Assembly: GCA_017619675.1 (NCBI GenBank)
Contig: JAFZRX010000009.1
Coordinates: 186,001 to 250,000, forward strand
Direction of reading: 5' to 3'
From: Bacteroidales bacterium
GTDB taxonomy: Bacteria; Bacteroidota; Bacteroidia; Bacteroidales; UBA932
DNA length: 64,000 bases
Shown: positions 41,304-50,668 of the stretch, piece by piece
Layout of the letters: each line of letters starts with the position of its first letter
Numbering within the stretch: the first letter of the stretch is position 1
The notes under the pieces: model-generated
Database searches by the model: none
Seen by the model: only the letters and a program-made list of their open reading frames with translations
What the model was told of the DNA's origin: nothing
Program-made: the position numbers and the translations under genes

Positions 41304-43394
41304 TCAACTGATTTTACTGTAGTCTTTTATGTTGTATTTGTCTTTGCGCAGTTCGGCGGCCAGGAGGCGGTTCACCGGGAATTCCAGGCCCGGGTCGTTG
41401 TCAAGCACCTTCTGGGCGTAGTCCCTGGCCTGGGCCAGCAGCAGGCCGTCCTTTGACAGCGAGGCGATGTTCAGAGCGATTGGAAGGCCGCTCTGCTGCG
41501 TTCCCTCAAGGTCTCCGGGGCCGCGCATCTTCATGTCTTCCTCCGCAATCTCGAAGCCGTTGTCCGTGGCGCACAGGAGGTCTATCCTTTTCTGGGACTC
41601 GCGGCTCAGTTTCACATCCTTCATGAGGATGCAGAACGACTGGTCCGCGCCCCTTCCCACGCGTCCGCGCAGCTGGTGCAGCTGGCTGAGGCCGAAGCGT
41701 TCGGCATTCTCAATCACCATTACCGAAGCGTTGGGCACGTCCACGCCTACCTCTATTACTGTCGTGGACACCAGGATGTTGGCCCTGCCTGCCGCGAAGG
41801 CCGACATGTTGAAATACTTTTCCTCGTTGCTCTGCTGTCCGTGGACTATGGCCACCTTGTACGGAGGGAAAGGGAAGTTCCTCACTATGTCCTCATAGCC
41901 GTTCTGCAGGTTCTTCAGGTCAATCTTCTCACTCTCGAAAATAAGCGGATAGACCACGAACACCTGCCTTCCCCTGGCAATCTCCTGCTTCATGAAGTTG
42001 TACAGCTGCATGCGTTTGTTCTGGCCGATCTGCAGGGTCTGGACCGGTTTGCGGCCAGGAGGCATCTCGTCCAGGACGCTCACGTCAAGGTCTCCGTACA
42101 GGGTCATAGCAAGCGTGCGGGGTATAGGGGTGGCGGTCATGATGAGCACGTGAGGAGGGCGTCCCTCGTGCCCCTTGGCCCATAGCTTGGACCTTTGGTC
42201 AACCCCGAAGCGGTGCTGCTCGTCAATGATCGCCAGGCCCAGGCTCCGGAACTGCACCACGTCCTCTATGAGGGCGTGGGTGCCCACCAGGATGCCTATG
42301 CTGCCGTCCTGGAGCCCCTCGTGGATGCGCCTGCGCTCCTTGGCAGTCGTACTGCCGGTGAGCAGGGCGCACTGCACGGACGTCGGCTCCAGATATTTGG
42401 AAATGTTGGCGTAATGCTGCTGCGCCAGGACCTCCGTAGGGGCCATGATGCAGGACTGGTAGCCGTTGCCCACCGCTATCAGCGAGGAAAGCACGGCGAC
42501 CATTGTCTTGCCCGAACCCACGTCCCCCTGAAGGAGGCGGTTCATCTGGCTGCCGCTGGTCAGGTCAGCGCGGATTTCCTTGATCACGCGTTTCTGCGCG
42601 CCGGTGAGCTCAAAGGGGAGGGCGTTGAAACAGTCGTTGAAGTCCTTTCCCACCTTTGGCATCTGGATGCCGTTCTCCGAGCGGCTGCGCACGTATTTCT
42701 GTTTCAGGAGGCTCAGCTGGAGGAAGAACAGTTCCTCGAATTTGAGCCTGTAGGTGGCCTTTGCCAGTGAATCCTGGTCCTTTGGGAAATGGATGTTCTG
42801 CAGGGCGAAGCGCAGGGGCGCCAGGCCGTTCTCCCTGATGACGTACTCCGGGAGGGTCTCCTCGATGTGCGGGAGGCTGGCCTCCAGGGCATTGGAGATG
42901 AGTTTTAGCATCACCTTGCCGGTAATGCCGCCGTTCCTCAGTTTCTCCGTGCTGGGATAGACGCCTGTAAGCGTTCCCTGGGCGGTCACCGAGCCCGGGG
43001 CGTCTATCTCCGGATGCACCATGTTCATCTTCCCGTTGAACAGGGAAGGCTTGCCAAAGAACACGAACTCGTTTCCCGGGACAAGCTTATCGAATATGTA
43101 TTTATTGCCTTTGAAGAAGACAATCTCCATCTTGCCGCTCTCATCCTCAATGATCACGCTCAGGTGCTTCATGTTGATGAGGTTGCGGCTGACTACGCGG
43201 GCTTTGACCTGGACCCAAGCCAGGTCCGGATGGATATCCGCTATGAGTGTGTATTTGCTGCGGTCTATATAGCGGAAGGGATACAGGTGCAGCAGGTCCG
43301 AAATGGTCTCCACGCCCAGCTCCTTTTGCAGGAGTGAGGCCCTTTTAGGCCCCACTCCCGAAAGGAACTGTATGCTGGAATTCCATTCGTACAT
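41304..43394 (-). CDS. recG: ATP-dependent DNA helicase RecG
   Basis: A 696-residue helicase for replication-fork reversal and Holliday junction processing. The N-terminal wedge/OB domain lies at about 50-180, then helicase motif I GDVGSGKTMVAVL, motif II IIDEQHRFGVDQR, motif III TATPIPRTL, and motif VI QLRGRVGRG. The ATG at 43394 starts MYEWNSSIQFLSGVGPKRA; an upstream in-frame start at 43451 would overlap the DUF2207 gene and is not needed. It lies 13 bases after that gene in the lemA-to-serpin run. Confidence 0.95.
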   Translation of the reverse strand: MYEWNSSIQFLSGVGPKRASLLQKELGVETISDLLHLYPFRYIDRSKYTLIADIHPDLAWVQVKARVVSRNLINMKHLSVIIEDESGKMEIVFFKGNKYIFDKLVPGNEFVFFGKPSLFNGKMNMVHPEIDAPGSVTAQGTLTGVYPSTEKLRNGGITGKVMLKLISNALEASLPHIEETLPEYVIRENGLAPLRFALQNIHFPKDQDSLAKATYRLKFEELFFLQLSLLKQKYVRSRSENGIQMPKVGKDFNDCFNALPFELTGAQKRVIKEIRADLTSGSQMNRLLQGDVGSGKTMVAVLSSLIAVGNGYQSCIMAPTEVLAQQHYANISKYLEPTSVQCALLTGSTTAKERRRIHEGLQDGSIGILVGTHALIEDVVQFRSLGLAIIDEQHRFGVDQRSKLWAKGHEGRPPHVLIMTATPIPRTLAMTLYGDLDVSVLDEMPPGRKPVQTLQIGQNKRMQLYNFMKQEIARGRQVFVVYPLIFESEKIDLKNLQNGYEDIVRNFPFPPYKVAIVHGQQSNEEKYFNMSAFAAGRANILVSTTVIEVGVDVPNASVMVIENAERFGLSQLHQLRGRVGRGADQSFCILMKDVKLSRESQKRIDLLCATDNGFEIAEEDMKMRGPGDLEGTQQSGLPIALNIASLSKDGLLLAQARDYAQKVLDNDPGLEFPVNRLLAAELRKDKYNIKDYSKIS

Positions 43395-43407
43395 AAGAAT
43401 CTTAAGA

Positions 43408-45093
43408 CTATCTGAATCCGCCGTGTCCGCCGCCGCTGAAGCCGCCGCCACCTCCTATTGAGGTATGGCCGCCGAAGCCGCCGGCACTGCGCGCGCTCCT
43501 TTCGAGCGCGGCCTGCTGTGCGGCGCGGGCGTTCTCTATGTTGCGGGACAGCATGTTGGACAGGTTGTAGGTGTCAATAGGTGTTACTGAGGCTGAGCCC
43601 ATAGGCATGAGCTGCTCGTACAGGGTAGGATTGATCTCCTGGAGTTCCTTTGCCACCTTGTCAGCGATCCCGAACAGGGCGGCGAATACCATGTATTCCT
43701 GCCAGAGTGAAGCCTCAGGGGTGCTTCGCTCCCCAATGAGGGTGAACTCCTGCAGGAAGCGGCGGAAGCCGTACAGTTTCTTGGCCTCGTCCTTGCCCTT
43801 TTCTGTATACTGAAGGGCAGACCCCCAGATGGAGCGGGATGCGAAGGACGAAGCGTCCAGCCTCTTGCGGCCGTCCGAGCCTATGTCGTTGCTCCAGTTG
43901 TAGAACTGCTGCTTGTTCTTTCCGGCCCAGTTGGAGAACTCGTTGGGCTGGAGGATATGGTCTTCTCCGGATGCGGTGTAGAGGAGCCTGTAAAGGCGCT
44001 TGGCCGTGTCCGGCCACTCGTCACCCGTGAGTTCCTCTCCGCAGTTGAATCCCATCAGGACGTTTCCGTCAGCGTCTTTCTGGGCCCAGAGTACGTTCTT
44101 GTATATCATCCGCGTTATTATGGCGGAGGCTATGTTGCCTGACTGGTCTCCGAATCCCAGGTCGTCAGCGACGGTGTATGACTCGATCAGGTCCGCGTCA
44201 AACGGCACGTCCCTGTTCCATGGCACGTCTTCGTCTTTCAGGCCGAAGAGTTTCTTGCGCTTGCGGCGCTTCACCCTTTTGGCTGACGTCATGATGGCCA
44301 GGAAGGGGAATACGATGAATCCCAGGATCATCATTGCTGAGACAAGGATAGAGAAGGCTTTTCCAAAGAAATCCTCCTTCTCACTGAAATCCGCGCCCTC
44401 CATGGCCCTTTCAAGGACGGCGTCAAAGCTGCCTCTACGCGAAACCTGGGGCGTGAATATGCCTTTGTCAAAGCGGAGAAGTTCTATCACGGAATTGTAT
44501 TCTCCCAGCCTTTTGTTGCTCTTGGCGACGACGACGCCTTCGTCATAGCCGATCTCTCCGTCGAAGCCGAAGCCCCAGATCCTGGAGTTGTCCTCGCTGA
44601 GCGACTGCGGGGCTATGATGGTGACGCTGGTCTTCTTTGGAGCGACCCCTTCCGGAACCACCTGGAAATGGAAAGCGTCGTAATCGTCATATGAGACGAC
44701 CACATTGCTGATCCTGTAGGAGATATTGTAGGTATGGTTGCCGTACTCTCCGAAACCCCAGCAAATCTCAGTGCCGGACTGGGTGCTGTACAGACCGCAC
44801 TTCCCGGCCTTGTCCATCCTGCTTGCGTTGATATTCCAGCTGCCCAGGACGGTGAACTGCCTGCCGGTCTCGTCGGAAATGGCCAGGTCTGTAATCCTCA
44901 TTTCGCGCATGTCTTCGCGTGCCACGTAGATCTCCGTGCCGGACTCCGCCCTCACGTCCCAGTACTCCTGGAACAGGGCGGACCCGTCCTGGGCCAGCGT
45001 TACGGTGACCCGGATCTCATTGATGGCATTGTCGGCATACGCGGCGGCGGTCATCATAAAGACCGCTGCCACAGCGAGCAGAAACCGTTTCAT
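43408..45093 (-). CDS. DUF2207-family membrane protein with glycine-rich tail
   Basis: A 561-residue predicted membrane protein of the DUF2207 family. A signal peptide (MTAAAYA) precedes a beta-rich extracytoplasmic domain (about 20-240). A single transmembrane segment lies around residues 245-270 (FSILVSAMMILGFIVFPFL) with a basic stretch after it (KRVKRRKRKK). The cytoplasmic part contains PWNRDVPFDADLIESY, and the protein ends in a glycine-rich tail with GGGGFSGGGHGGFR. Together with the adjacent LemA gene this is a recurring Bacteroidota pair; its function is unknown. LemA ends nine bases upstream. Confidence 0.86.
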   Translation of the reverse strand: MKRFLLAVAAVFMMTAAAYADNAINEIRVTVTLAQDGSALFQEYWDVRAESGTEIYVAREDMREMRITDLAISDETGRQFTVLGSWNINASRMDKAGKCGLYSTQSGTEICWGFGEYGNHTYNISYRISNVVVSYDDYDAFHFQVVPEGVAPKKTSVTIIAPQSLSEDNSRIWGFGFDGEIGYDEGVVVAKSNKRLGEYNSVIELLRFDKGIFTPQVSRRGSFDAVLERAMEGADFSEKEDFFGKAFSILVSAMMILGFIVFPFLAIMTSAKRVKRRKRKKLFGLKDEDVPWNRDVPFDADLIESYTVADDLGFGDQSGNIASAIITRMIYKNVLWAQKDADGNVLMGFNCGEELTGDEWPDTAKRLYRLLYTASGEDHILQPNEFSNWAGKNKQQFYNWSNDIGSDGRKRLDASSFASRSIWGSALQYTEKGKDEAKKLYGFRRFLQEFTLIGERSTPEASLWQEYMVFAALFGIADKVAKELQEINPTLYEQLMPMGSASVTPIDTYNLSNMLSRNIENARAAQQAALERSARSAGGFGGHTSIGGGGGFSGGGHGGFR

Positions 45094-45102
45094 AGAGTTG
45101 GT

Positions 45103-45654
45103 TTAAATTGCCATTGAAGGCATGTCTGTCTTGCCCTGAGGCTCCTGGAGATAATCCTTTACAGCGAAGTGGAGGATATTGGCAACAATTGATTCAGGGA
45201 ACTGACGGACAACCTTGTTGTACTTGGTAACGGTGTCGTTGTAGGTCATACGGCTCAGGCGGACCTGATTCTCGTATACGTTCACGCTGTCCATTGCCTT
45301 GGCGTAGTTGTCGTTGGCCTTCAGGTCAGGATACTGCTCGGCCACCACGTTGATCTGGCGGATGGCTCCGGCGATGGCCTCTTCCTGTGCGTTGGCCTCG
45401 GCGGCGGTGCTGGTGCCGGTGATGGGCTTACGCATTGCGATCACGTCCTTGAGGGTCTTGTACTCGTGCTCGTTGTAGGACTTTATAAGTTCAACCAGTG
45501 CCGTGAGGGCGTCCCAGCGGCTGTTCTGCTGAACGCCAATCTGGCTCATTGCGTTCTGGCAGAGCTCATCCTTGCTAACCAGATCCCTCTGAACCTTAAC
45601 AAACCAGGAAATCAGGATCACCAGAAGGGCGATAATAATAATTGCTGCAATCAT
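45103..45654 (-). CDS. LemA-family membrane protein
   Basis: A 183-residue LemA protein: a single N-terminal transmembrane helix (IIIIALLVILISWFV) and a helical bundle with the motifs ELCQNAMSQIGVQQNSRWDAL, YPDLKANDNYAKAMDSV and VRLSRMTYNDTVTKYN, with NKVVRQFPES. Family members are anchored in the inner membrane with the C-terminus outside; no biochemical role is established. It is the first gene of the run lemA-DUF2207-recG-S9-serpin. Its likely promoter is the weak box at 45696-45703. Confidence 0.94.
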   Translation of the reverse strand: MIAAIIIIALLVILISWFVKVQRDLVSKDELCQNAMSQIGVQQNSRWDALTALVELIKSYNEHEYKTLKDVIAMRKPITGTSTAAEANAQEEAIAGAIRQINVVAEQYPDLKANDNYAKAMDSVNVYENQVRLSRMTYNDTVTKYNKVVRQFPESIVANILHFAVKDYLQEPQGKTDMPSMAI

Positions 45655-45695
45655 ATCGTTTAGTTTTAGTTATAGTTAAATTCCAATTCAACTTA

Positions 45696-45703
45696 TAAAG
45701 ATA
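45696..45703 (-). promoter_or_regulatory. Possible -7 box TATCTTTA for lemA
   Basis: The minus strand reads TATCTTTA, one mismatch from TAnnTTTG, 41 bases before the lemA ATG at 45654. Confidence 0.35.
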
Positions 45704-45730
45704 CTGATTCTCTCCCAAAAAACAAACATG

Positions 45731-46105
45731 TCAGTCACAGGTGTCCGGACGGAGTCCGGCGCGGAGGCGGACCAGGCGGGATAGGATGGCCCGCTCGGAG
45801 CGGTCGAACGTTTCGGCCAGTTCAGGGTAGGGGACGTCCTGGCGGTAGAGTTCCACCAGCAAGGCGTCGTCTTCAGGCGTCCAGGGCCTGGGCGCGGGCC
45901 TGGGGGTGTAGAGGCCCAGGGCCTTGAGTTTCATCTTTACGGAATTGGGGGTGCGGCCAAGATGGGTGGACATTTCCGCCTGGGTCAGTTCGCAGTTGAA
46001 CATTTCAATCAGGTCCTCGGTCTCTTCCTGGGTCCATGCTTCGTTGAAGCGCGGATAGCGGGTTTTGAGTTCCCCGTACTTTTCAGGTGTCAAAAAAGCG
46101 TTCAT
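45731..46105 (-). CDS. Small protein with two SANT/Myb-like helix-turn-helix repeats
   Basis: A 124-residue protein built almost entirely of two homologous three-helix repeats. Repeat 1 (about 23-65) has AWTQEETEDLIEMFNCELTQ, then HLGRTPNSVKMKLKALGL. Repeat 2 (about 74-116) has PWTPEDDALLVELYRQDVPY, then TFDRSERAILSRLVRLRAG. The W-T-x-E-E/D opening and the R-S/T recognition helix resemble Myb/SANT or GcrA-like HTHs. A proline-arginine linker (RPAPRPW) joins them. It is very likely a DNA-binding regulator with unknown targets. It is alone, with pckA's terminator upstream and lemA downstream. The inverted repeat at 46141-46159 could be its own operator. Confidence 0.72.
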   Translation of the reverse strand: MNAFLTPEKYGELKTRYPRFNEAWTQEETEDLIEMFNCELTQAEMSTHLGRTPNSVKMKLKALGLYTPRPAPRPWTPEDDALLVELYRQDVPYPELAETFDRSERAILSRLVRLRAGLRPDTCD

Positions 46106-46140
46106 AGTTCTAAAAGTTTAAGTTAACGGCCGCAAGGTAA

Positions 46141-46159
46141 GGAACAATATCCGTGTTCC
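46141..46159. promoter_or_regulatory. Inverted repeat upstream of the SANT-like gene
   Basis: GGAACA, seven bases, then TGTTCC gives a 6-bp dyad 35 bases before the ATG at 46105. A weak -7 match (TACCTTGC, minus strand, 46126-46133) lies between them, so the dyad falls in the -33 region. It may be an operator. Confidence 0.35.
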
Positions 46160-46176
46160 CTAAATGACAAACGTGT

Positions 46177-46205
46177 AAAAAAGGGTGACCGCAATGGCCA
46201 CCCTT
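46177..46205 (-). terminator. pckA terminator
   Basis: On the minus strand AAGGGTGGCC, five bases, then GGTCACCCTT form a 10-bp stem with one G-U, followed by a T tract. It starts 25 bases after the pckA stop. Confidence 0.85.
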
Positions 46206-46229
46206 CGTAAAATATTCTGCCTCAAATAA

Positions 46230-47837
46230 TTAGTCAAGCTGAGGACCGGCGGCTACAAGGGCCTTTCCGGCTTCGTTGCTCTCATATTTGTGGAAATTCT
46301 TGATGAAGCGTCCTGCAAGGTCCTTTGCCTTCTCCTCCCATACTGCAGGGTCTGCGTATGTGTCGCGAGGGTCAAGGATTCCGGTATCAACGCCCTTGAG
46401 TTCGGTAGGAACCTCAAAGTTGAAGTAAGGGATGTACTTGGTAGGAGCCTTGTCAATTGAACCGTCCAGGATGGCGTCGATGATTCCGCGGGTGTCGCGG
46501 ATGGAGATACGCTTGCCTGTTCCGTTCCATCCGGTATTTACCAGATATGCCTTTGCGCCGCTCTGCTCCATTCTCTTCACGAGTTCCTCAGCATACTTTG
46601 TAGGGTGGAGCTCAAGGAATGCCTGGCCGAAGCAGGCTGAGAACGTAGGAGTAGGCTCGGTGATTCCGCGCTCAGTTCCGGCAAGCTTTGCGGTGAATCC
46701 TGAGAGGAAGTAGTACTTGCACTGCTCTGATGTGAGGACTGAAACCGGAGGAAGAACTCCGAATGCGTCTGCGGAAAGGAAGATTACCTGATTTGCGGCA
46801 GGGCCTTCTGAATCCGGACGGACAATCTTCTCGATATGGTAGATAGGATAGGAAACGCGGGTGTTCTCGGTAACGCTCTTGTCAGCGAAATCGATCTTGC
46901 CGTTCTCGTCTACGGTTACATTCTCAAGGAGAGCGTCGCGGCGGATGGCATTGTAGATATCCGGCTCTGACTCCTTGTCAAGGTTGATGACCTTTGCGTA
47001 GCAGCCGCCCTCGAAGTTGAAGACGCCGTGGTCGTCCCAGCCGTGCTCGTCGTCACCGATGAGGAGACGCTTGGGGTCTGTGGAGAGGGTGGTCTTACCT
47101 GTTCCGGAAAGGCCGAAGAAGATGGCGGTGTTCTTTCCGTTCATGTCTGTGTTGGCGGAGCAGTGCATTGCAGCGATGCCCTTGAGAGGAAGGTAGAAGT
47201 TCATCATTGAGAAGAGTCCCTTCTTCATCTCGCCTCCGTACCAGGTGTTGAGGATAACCTGCTCCTTGCTGGATACGTTGAACGCTACGCAGGTATCAGT
47301 GCGGAGACCGAGTTCCTTGTAGTTGTCAACCTTTGCCTTGGAAGCGCAGTATACCAGGAAGTCAGGCTCCTGGTCGAACTCCTTCTGATTCTTAGGACGG
47401 ATGAACATGTTGGTAACGAAGTGTGCCTGCCATGCAACCTCCATGATGAAACGTACCTTCATGCGGGTGTCAGTGTGTGTGCCGCAGAAACCGTCAACTA
47501 CAAAGAGCCTCTTTCCGCTGAGCTGCTTTACGGCGATGTCCTTAACGGCTGCCCAAACTTCCTCTGACATCTCGTGGTTGTCGTTGGGATACTCAGGGGT
47601 GTTCCACCAAACGGTGTCCTTTGAGAAGCTGTCCATCACGATGTATTTGTCCTTAGGGGAACGTCCGGTGTAGATTCCGGTCATTACGTTGATGGCTCCG
47701 AGTTCTGTTACCTGGCCCTTGTCGAAACCTTCCAGACCCGGCTTTGTCTCCTCGTTGTACAATACCTCATAAGTAGGATTGTAGAGGATTTCAGTGGTAT
47801 CGAGGATACCGTACTTCTTCAAATCGATATTGTTCAT
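46230..47837 (-). CDS. pckA: Phosphoenolpyruvate carboxykinase (ATP)
   Basis: A 535-residue ATP-dependent PEPCK. In anaerobic Bacteroidota it often runs toward oxaloacetate, fixing CO2 and making ATP on the way to succinate and propionate. Visible are the GRSPKDKY segment, the P-loop [34 protein letters not shown] with metal-binding aspartates, and the adenine-binding [13 protein letters not shown]. The length is standard. The start [17 protein letters not shown] is typical. It is divergent from recQ; the likely minus-strand promoter (TCGATTTG at 47882-47889) is one mismatch from consensus. It ends in a strong terminator, so it is monocistronic. Confidence 0.96.
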   Translation of the reverse strand: MNNIDLKKYGILDTTEILYNPTYEVLYNEETKPGLEGFDKGQVTELGAINVMTGIYTGRSPKDKYIVMDSFSKDTVWWNTPEYPNDNHEMSEEVWAAVKDIAVKQLSGKRLFVVDGFCGTHTDTRMKVRFIMEVAWQAHFVTNMFIRPKNQKEFDQEPDFLVYCASKAKVDNYKELGLRTDTCVAFNVSSKEQVILNTWYGGEMKKGLFSMMNFYLPLKGIAAMHCSANTDMNGKNTAIFFGLSGTGKTTLSTDPKRLLIGDDEHGWDDHGVFNFEGGCYAKVINLDKESEPDIYNAIRRDALLENVTVDENGKIDFADKSVTENTRVSYPIYHIEKIVRPDSEGPAANQVIFLSADAFGVLPPVSVLTSEQCKYYFLSGFTAKLAGTERGITEPTPTFSACFGQAFLELHPTKYAEELVKRMEQSGAKAYLVNTGWNGTGKRISIRDTRGIIDAILDGSIDKAPTKYIPYFNFEVPTELKGVDTGILDPRDTYADPAVWEEKAKDLAGRFIKNFHKYESNEAGKALVAAGPQLD

Positions 47838-47933
47838 GATGTATGCTTAAATATTATATTTTGTAAAAATTTCTTTTTTGCCAAATCGAGCGAATATAGG
47901 TATTTTTTATTGTTTAGTCAAGCATAAAATCCT

Positions 47934-47941
47934 TACTTTTG
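47934..47941 (+). promoter_or_regulatory. -7 box TACTTTTG for recQ
   Basis: An exact TAnnTTTG match 19 bases before the recQ ATG at 47961. Confidence 0.6.
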
Positions 47942-47960
47942 TATGTAAAACGATTAAGTT

Positions 47961-49811
47961 ATGACGGCCCTTGAAGTTTTGCGCGAATACTGGGGTTACG
48001 ACGCCTTCCGGCCTATGCAGCAGGAGATTATAGACTCCGCCCTGGAAGGCCGCGACACCCTTGCCCTGCTCCCCACGGGAGGGGGCAAGAGCGTGTGCTT
48101 CCAGGTGCCGGCGCTCATGCAGGACGGCCTGGCCCTGGTGGTCACCCCGCTGGTGGCCCTTATGAAGGACCAGGTGCAGAACCTGCAGGACCGCGGGATC
48201 AAGGCCCTGGCCATCCACGCGGGCATGAAACGCCATGACGTGGACCTGGCGCTGAACAACGCCGCCTATGACCCTGACTGCAAGTTCCTGTACGTCTCCC
48301 CGGAGCGCCTCAATACCGATCTCTTCAAGAGTTACTGCAACCTCCTGCCCATAAACTTCATAGTGGTGGACGAAGCGCACTGCATATCCCAGTGGGGTTA
48401 TGACTTCCGCCCGGACTACCTGCAGATAGGGGCGCTGCGCAGCGTCGTGGACGCGCCGGTGATAGCCCTCACCGCCACCGCCACGCCGCAGGTGGCTTCG
48501 GACATAATGGAGAAGCTCCGCTTCAGCGAGCCCAACCTGCTCAAGACAGGCTTTGAGCGCCAGAACCTCTGCTATATAGTCCGAAAGGCTGAGGACAAGG
48601 CCGGGCAGCTGCTCTCCGTGTGCAGGGGAGTGGAGGGCTCCGGAATTGTGTACGTGCGCAACCGCGCGGGCTGCGAGGAGATCGCCGCGTACCTGCGGCA
48701 GAACGGGCAGATCGCGTCGTTCTACCACGCCGGCCTGGGCGCCGAGCTCCGTGCAGCCCGCCAGGAGGACTGGAAGTCAGGGCGCATACGCATAATGGTA
48801 TGCACCAACGCTTTCGGAATGGGAATTGACAAGGCGGACGTGCGCTTCGTGGTCCACATGGGCCTTCCGGACAGCCCCGAATCCTATTTCCAGGAGGCAG
48901 GGCGTGCCGGGCGCGACGGCGGCCTGTCCTACGCGGTCCTCATCTGGAACCGCTCGGACCTGCTCCGCCTCCGCCAGATAGAGCAGACCTCATTCCCTTC
49001 CCTCGAATACATAGAGGATATCTACCAGAAAGTCCACCTTTACGCCCAGATCCCCTACGAGGCGGGCCTTGGCCGCCAGATACGCTTCGACCTGCCGGAA
49101 TTCTGCCGCAACTACGGCCTGCAGGCCCCCAAGGTCCACTATTCCCTCAAATACTTAGAGCGCGAAGGCCACTTCACCTATGCGGAAGACGTGGACCTTG
49201 ACACCCGAATAAAGATCACAGTGGACCGCAATGACCTCTACGACGTGGTGTTCCCTGACCCCCGCATGGCCACCGTGATGGAGGAGATGATGCGCATGTA
49301 CACGGGCATATTCTCCTATCCTGTGCCCATAGACGAGGACAAGGTTTCCACCCGATGCGGCGTTTCCATATCCGAACTGCGCCAGCTGCTTTACAGGCTG
49401 TCCCTGGAGCACGTGATAAACTACATCCCTTCAGACCACTCCTCCGTTATCTACGTCCATCACCCCCGCCTGCGCCCGGGTAACGTGCAGTTATCCCCGC
49501 AGCAATACGCCCTCCTCAAGGAGAACTACCGCCTCAGGAGCAAGGCCATGGAGGATTACGCCTCACAGGACGGAGAATGCCGCCAGAGGTTCCTGCTGCG
49601 CTATTTCGGCCAGGAAGAAAGCAGTGACTGCGGCCACTGCGACGTGTGCCGCCGCGGCAGGGGAACAAGGGAGAAACTGAAGGCGTTCATAAGCGCCAAT
49701 CCAAACTGCACTGCGGCGGATATCGCCGCGTTCTGCGCCAATCCTGAAAACGGTATTTCCGGGGATGTGTCCGCCATTGCCAGGGAACTCCTGGACAATC
49801 CTAACCTATAG
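47961..49811 (+). CDS. recQ: ATP-dependent DNA helicase RecQ
   Basis: A 616-residue 3'-5' helicase for recombination repair. It has the RecQ motif 0 (YWGYDAFRPMQQEII), Walker A LLPTGGGKSVCFQVP, DEAHCISQWGYDFRPDY, motif VI QEAGRAGRDG, and a zinc-binding cysteine set (C-x-R to SSDCGHCDVCRR near residue 550). The RQC winged helix lies before the cysteines' end. A full HRDC domain is missing; the last 60 residues are a short helical tail. Many Bacteroidota carry more than one RecQ, so this may be the short paralogue. Its end overlaps the convergent MBL gene by 11 bases. Confidence 0.94.
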   Translation: MTALEVLREYWGYDAFRPMQQEIIDSALEGRDTLALLPTGGGKSVCFQVPALMQDGLALVVTPLVALMKDQVQNLQDRGIKALAIHAGMKRHDVDLALNNAAYDPDCKFLYVSPERLNTDLFKSYCNLLPINFIVVDEAHCISQWGYDFRPDYLQIGALRSVVDAPVIALTATATPQVASDIMEKLRFSEPNLLKTGFERQNLCYIVRKAEDKAGQLLSVCRGVEGSGIVYVRNRAGCEEIAAYLRQNGQIASFYHAGLGAELRAARQEDWKSGRIRIMVCTNAFGMGIDKADVRFVVHMGLPDSPESYFQEAGRAGRDGGLSYAVLIWNRSDLLRLRQIEQTSFPSLEYIEDIYQKVHLYAQIPYEAGLGRQIRFDLPEFCRNYGLQAPKVHYSLKYLEREGHFTYAEDVDLDTRIKITVDRNDLYDVVFPDPRMATVMEEMMRMYTGIFSYPVPIDEDKVSTRCGVSISELRQLLYRLSLEHVINYIPSDHSSVIYVHHPRLRPGNVQLSPQQYALLKENYRLRSKAMEDYASQDGECRQRFLLRYFGQEESSDCGHCDVCRRGRGTREKLKAFISANPNCTAADIAAFCANPENGISGDVSAIARELLDNPNL

Positions 49812-50667
49812 TAAGGCCGTCGTATGCCAGATGCACGTGAGGAGGCAGTTCCTTCTCCAGTTCCTCATACGCAGGAAGCATATGGGATATGTGCGTGATG
49901 TAGGACTCCTTCGCCCCCACCTTCTCAAAGAATTCCAGCGCCTCCGCCAGGGAGAAATGGGAGAAATGCGTCCCACGCTTGACGCAGTTCACCGTAACGG
50001 CGTCAAGGCCCCGCAGTTTCTCCAGTTCGGAGTCGTCTATCAGGTTTATGTCCGTGATGTACGCTATGTTCCCGAAGCGGAATCCCAGCACTGACAGCAC
50101 CTTTTCCTTGTGATGCCATCCCTGGACCGGAATCACCTCCACCGGGGGAAGGGGGTCGCAAAGCGTGACAGGGGTCCTGAAATAGCCTTTCCCAGACACC
50201 CAGTGCAGGTCGTCGTCCTCCGCGTTGGAGTGTACCTTGAAAGGCTTGGAGGAATCTATCAGATGGATGTTCCATTCAGGGGAACCGGGGTACTTCTTCT
50301 CCGCGAAGGCGTAACTGTACTCTTTCCGGAGGGCGTTCATCACATACTCCTCGCAATAGATGTTCACGGGCTTGGCCTCTATCAGGTTGAAGGAGCGCAG
50401 GTCGTCCACCCCTCCGGTGTGGTCCTTGTGGTTGTGGGTGAGCAGCACCGCATCAAGGTGGTTTACGCCTTCCCTGAGCATCTGGGTGCGGAAATCCGGT
50501 CCGCAGTCAATGAGTATGGTGAGCCCCTGCCAGCGCACCAGGGCGCTGGCCCTCAGGCGCTTGTCGCGAGGGTCCGCGCTTCTGCACACGGGGCAGTCAC
50601 AGCCTATTATGGGAATTCCCTGCGAGGTCCCCGTTCCAAGAAAAGTAAGTTTGGCGTTGTCCGTCAT
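49801..50667 (-). CDS. PhnP-like metallo-beta-lactamase-fold hydrolase
   Basis: A 288-residue metal-dependent hydrolase. It opens LTFLGTGTSQGIPIIGCDCPVC, like PhnP phosphodiesterases, with the extra cysteines that bind zinc in that group. Then LTHNHKDHTGGVDDL gives the HxHxDH metal site, ITDINLID the aspartate, and THISHMLPAYEEL the last histidine. PhnP cleaves cyclic ribose phosphates, but Bacteroidota relatives without phn genes are uncharacterised. It is the last gene of the tamB-rsmI-folB-mtaB run, one base after mtaB. Confidence 0.86.
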   Translation of the reverse strand: MTDNAKLTFLGTGTSQGIPIIGCDCPVCRSADPRDKRLRASALVRWQGLTILIDCGPDFRTQMLREGVNHLDAVLLTHNHKDHTGGVDDLRSFNLIEAKPVNIYCEEYVMNALRKEYSYAFAEKKYPGSPEWNIHLIDSSKPFKVHSNAEDDDLHWVSGKGYFRTPVTLCDPLPPVEVIPVQGWHHKEKVLSVLGFRFGNIAYITDINLIDDSELEKLRGLDAVTVNCVKRGTHFSHFSLAEALEFFEKVGAKESYITHISHMLPAYEELEKELPPHVHLAYDGLTIG

Positions 50668-50668
50668 G

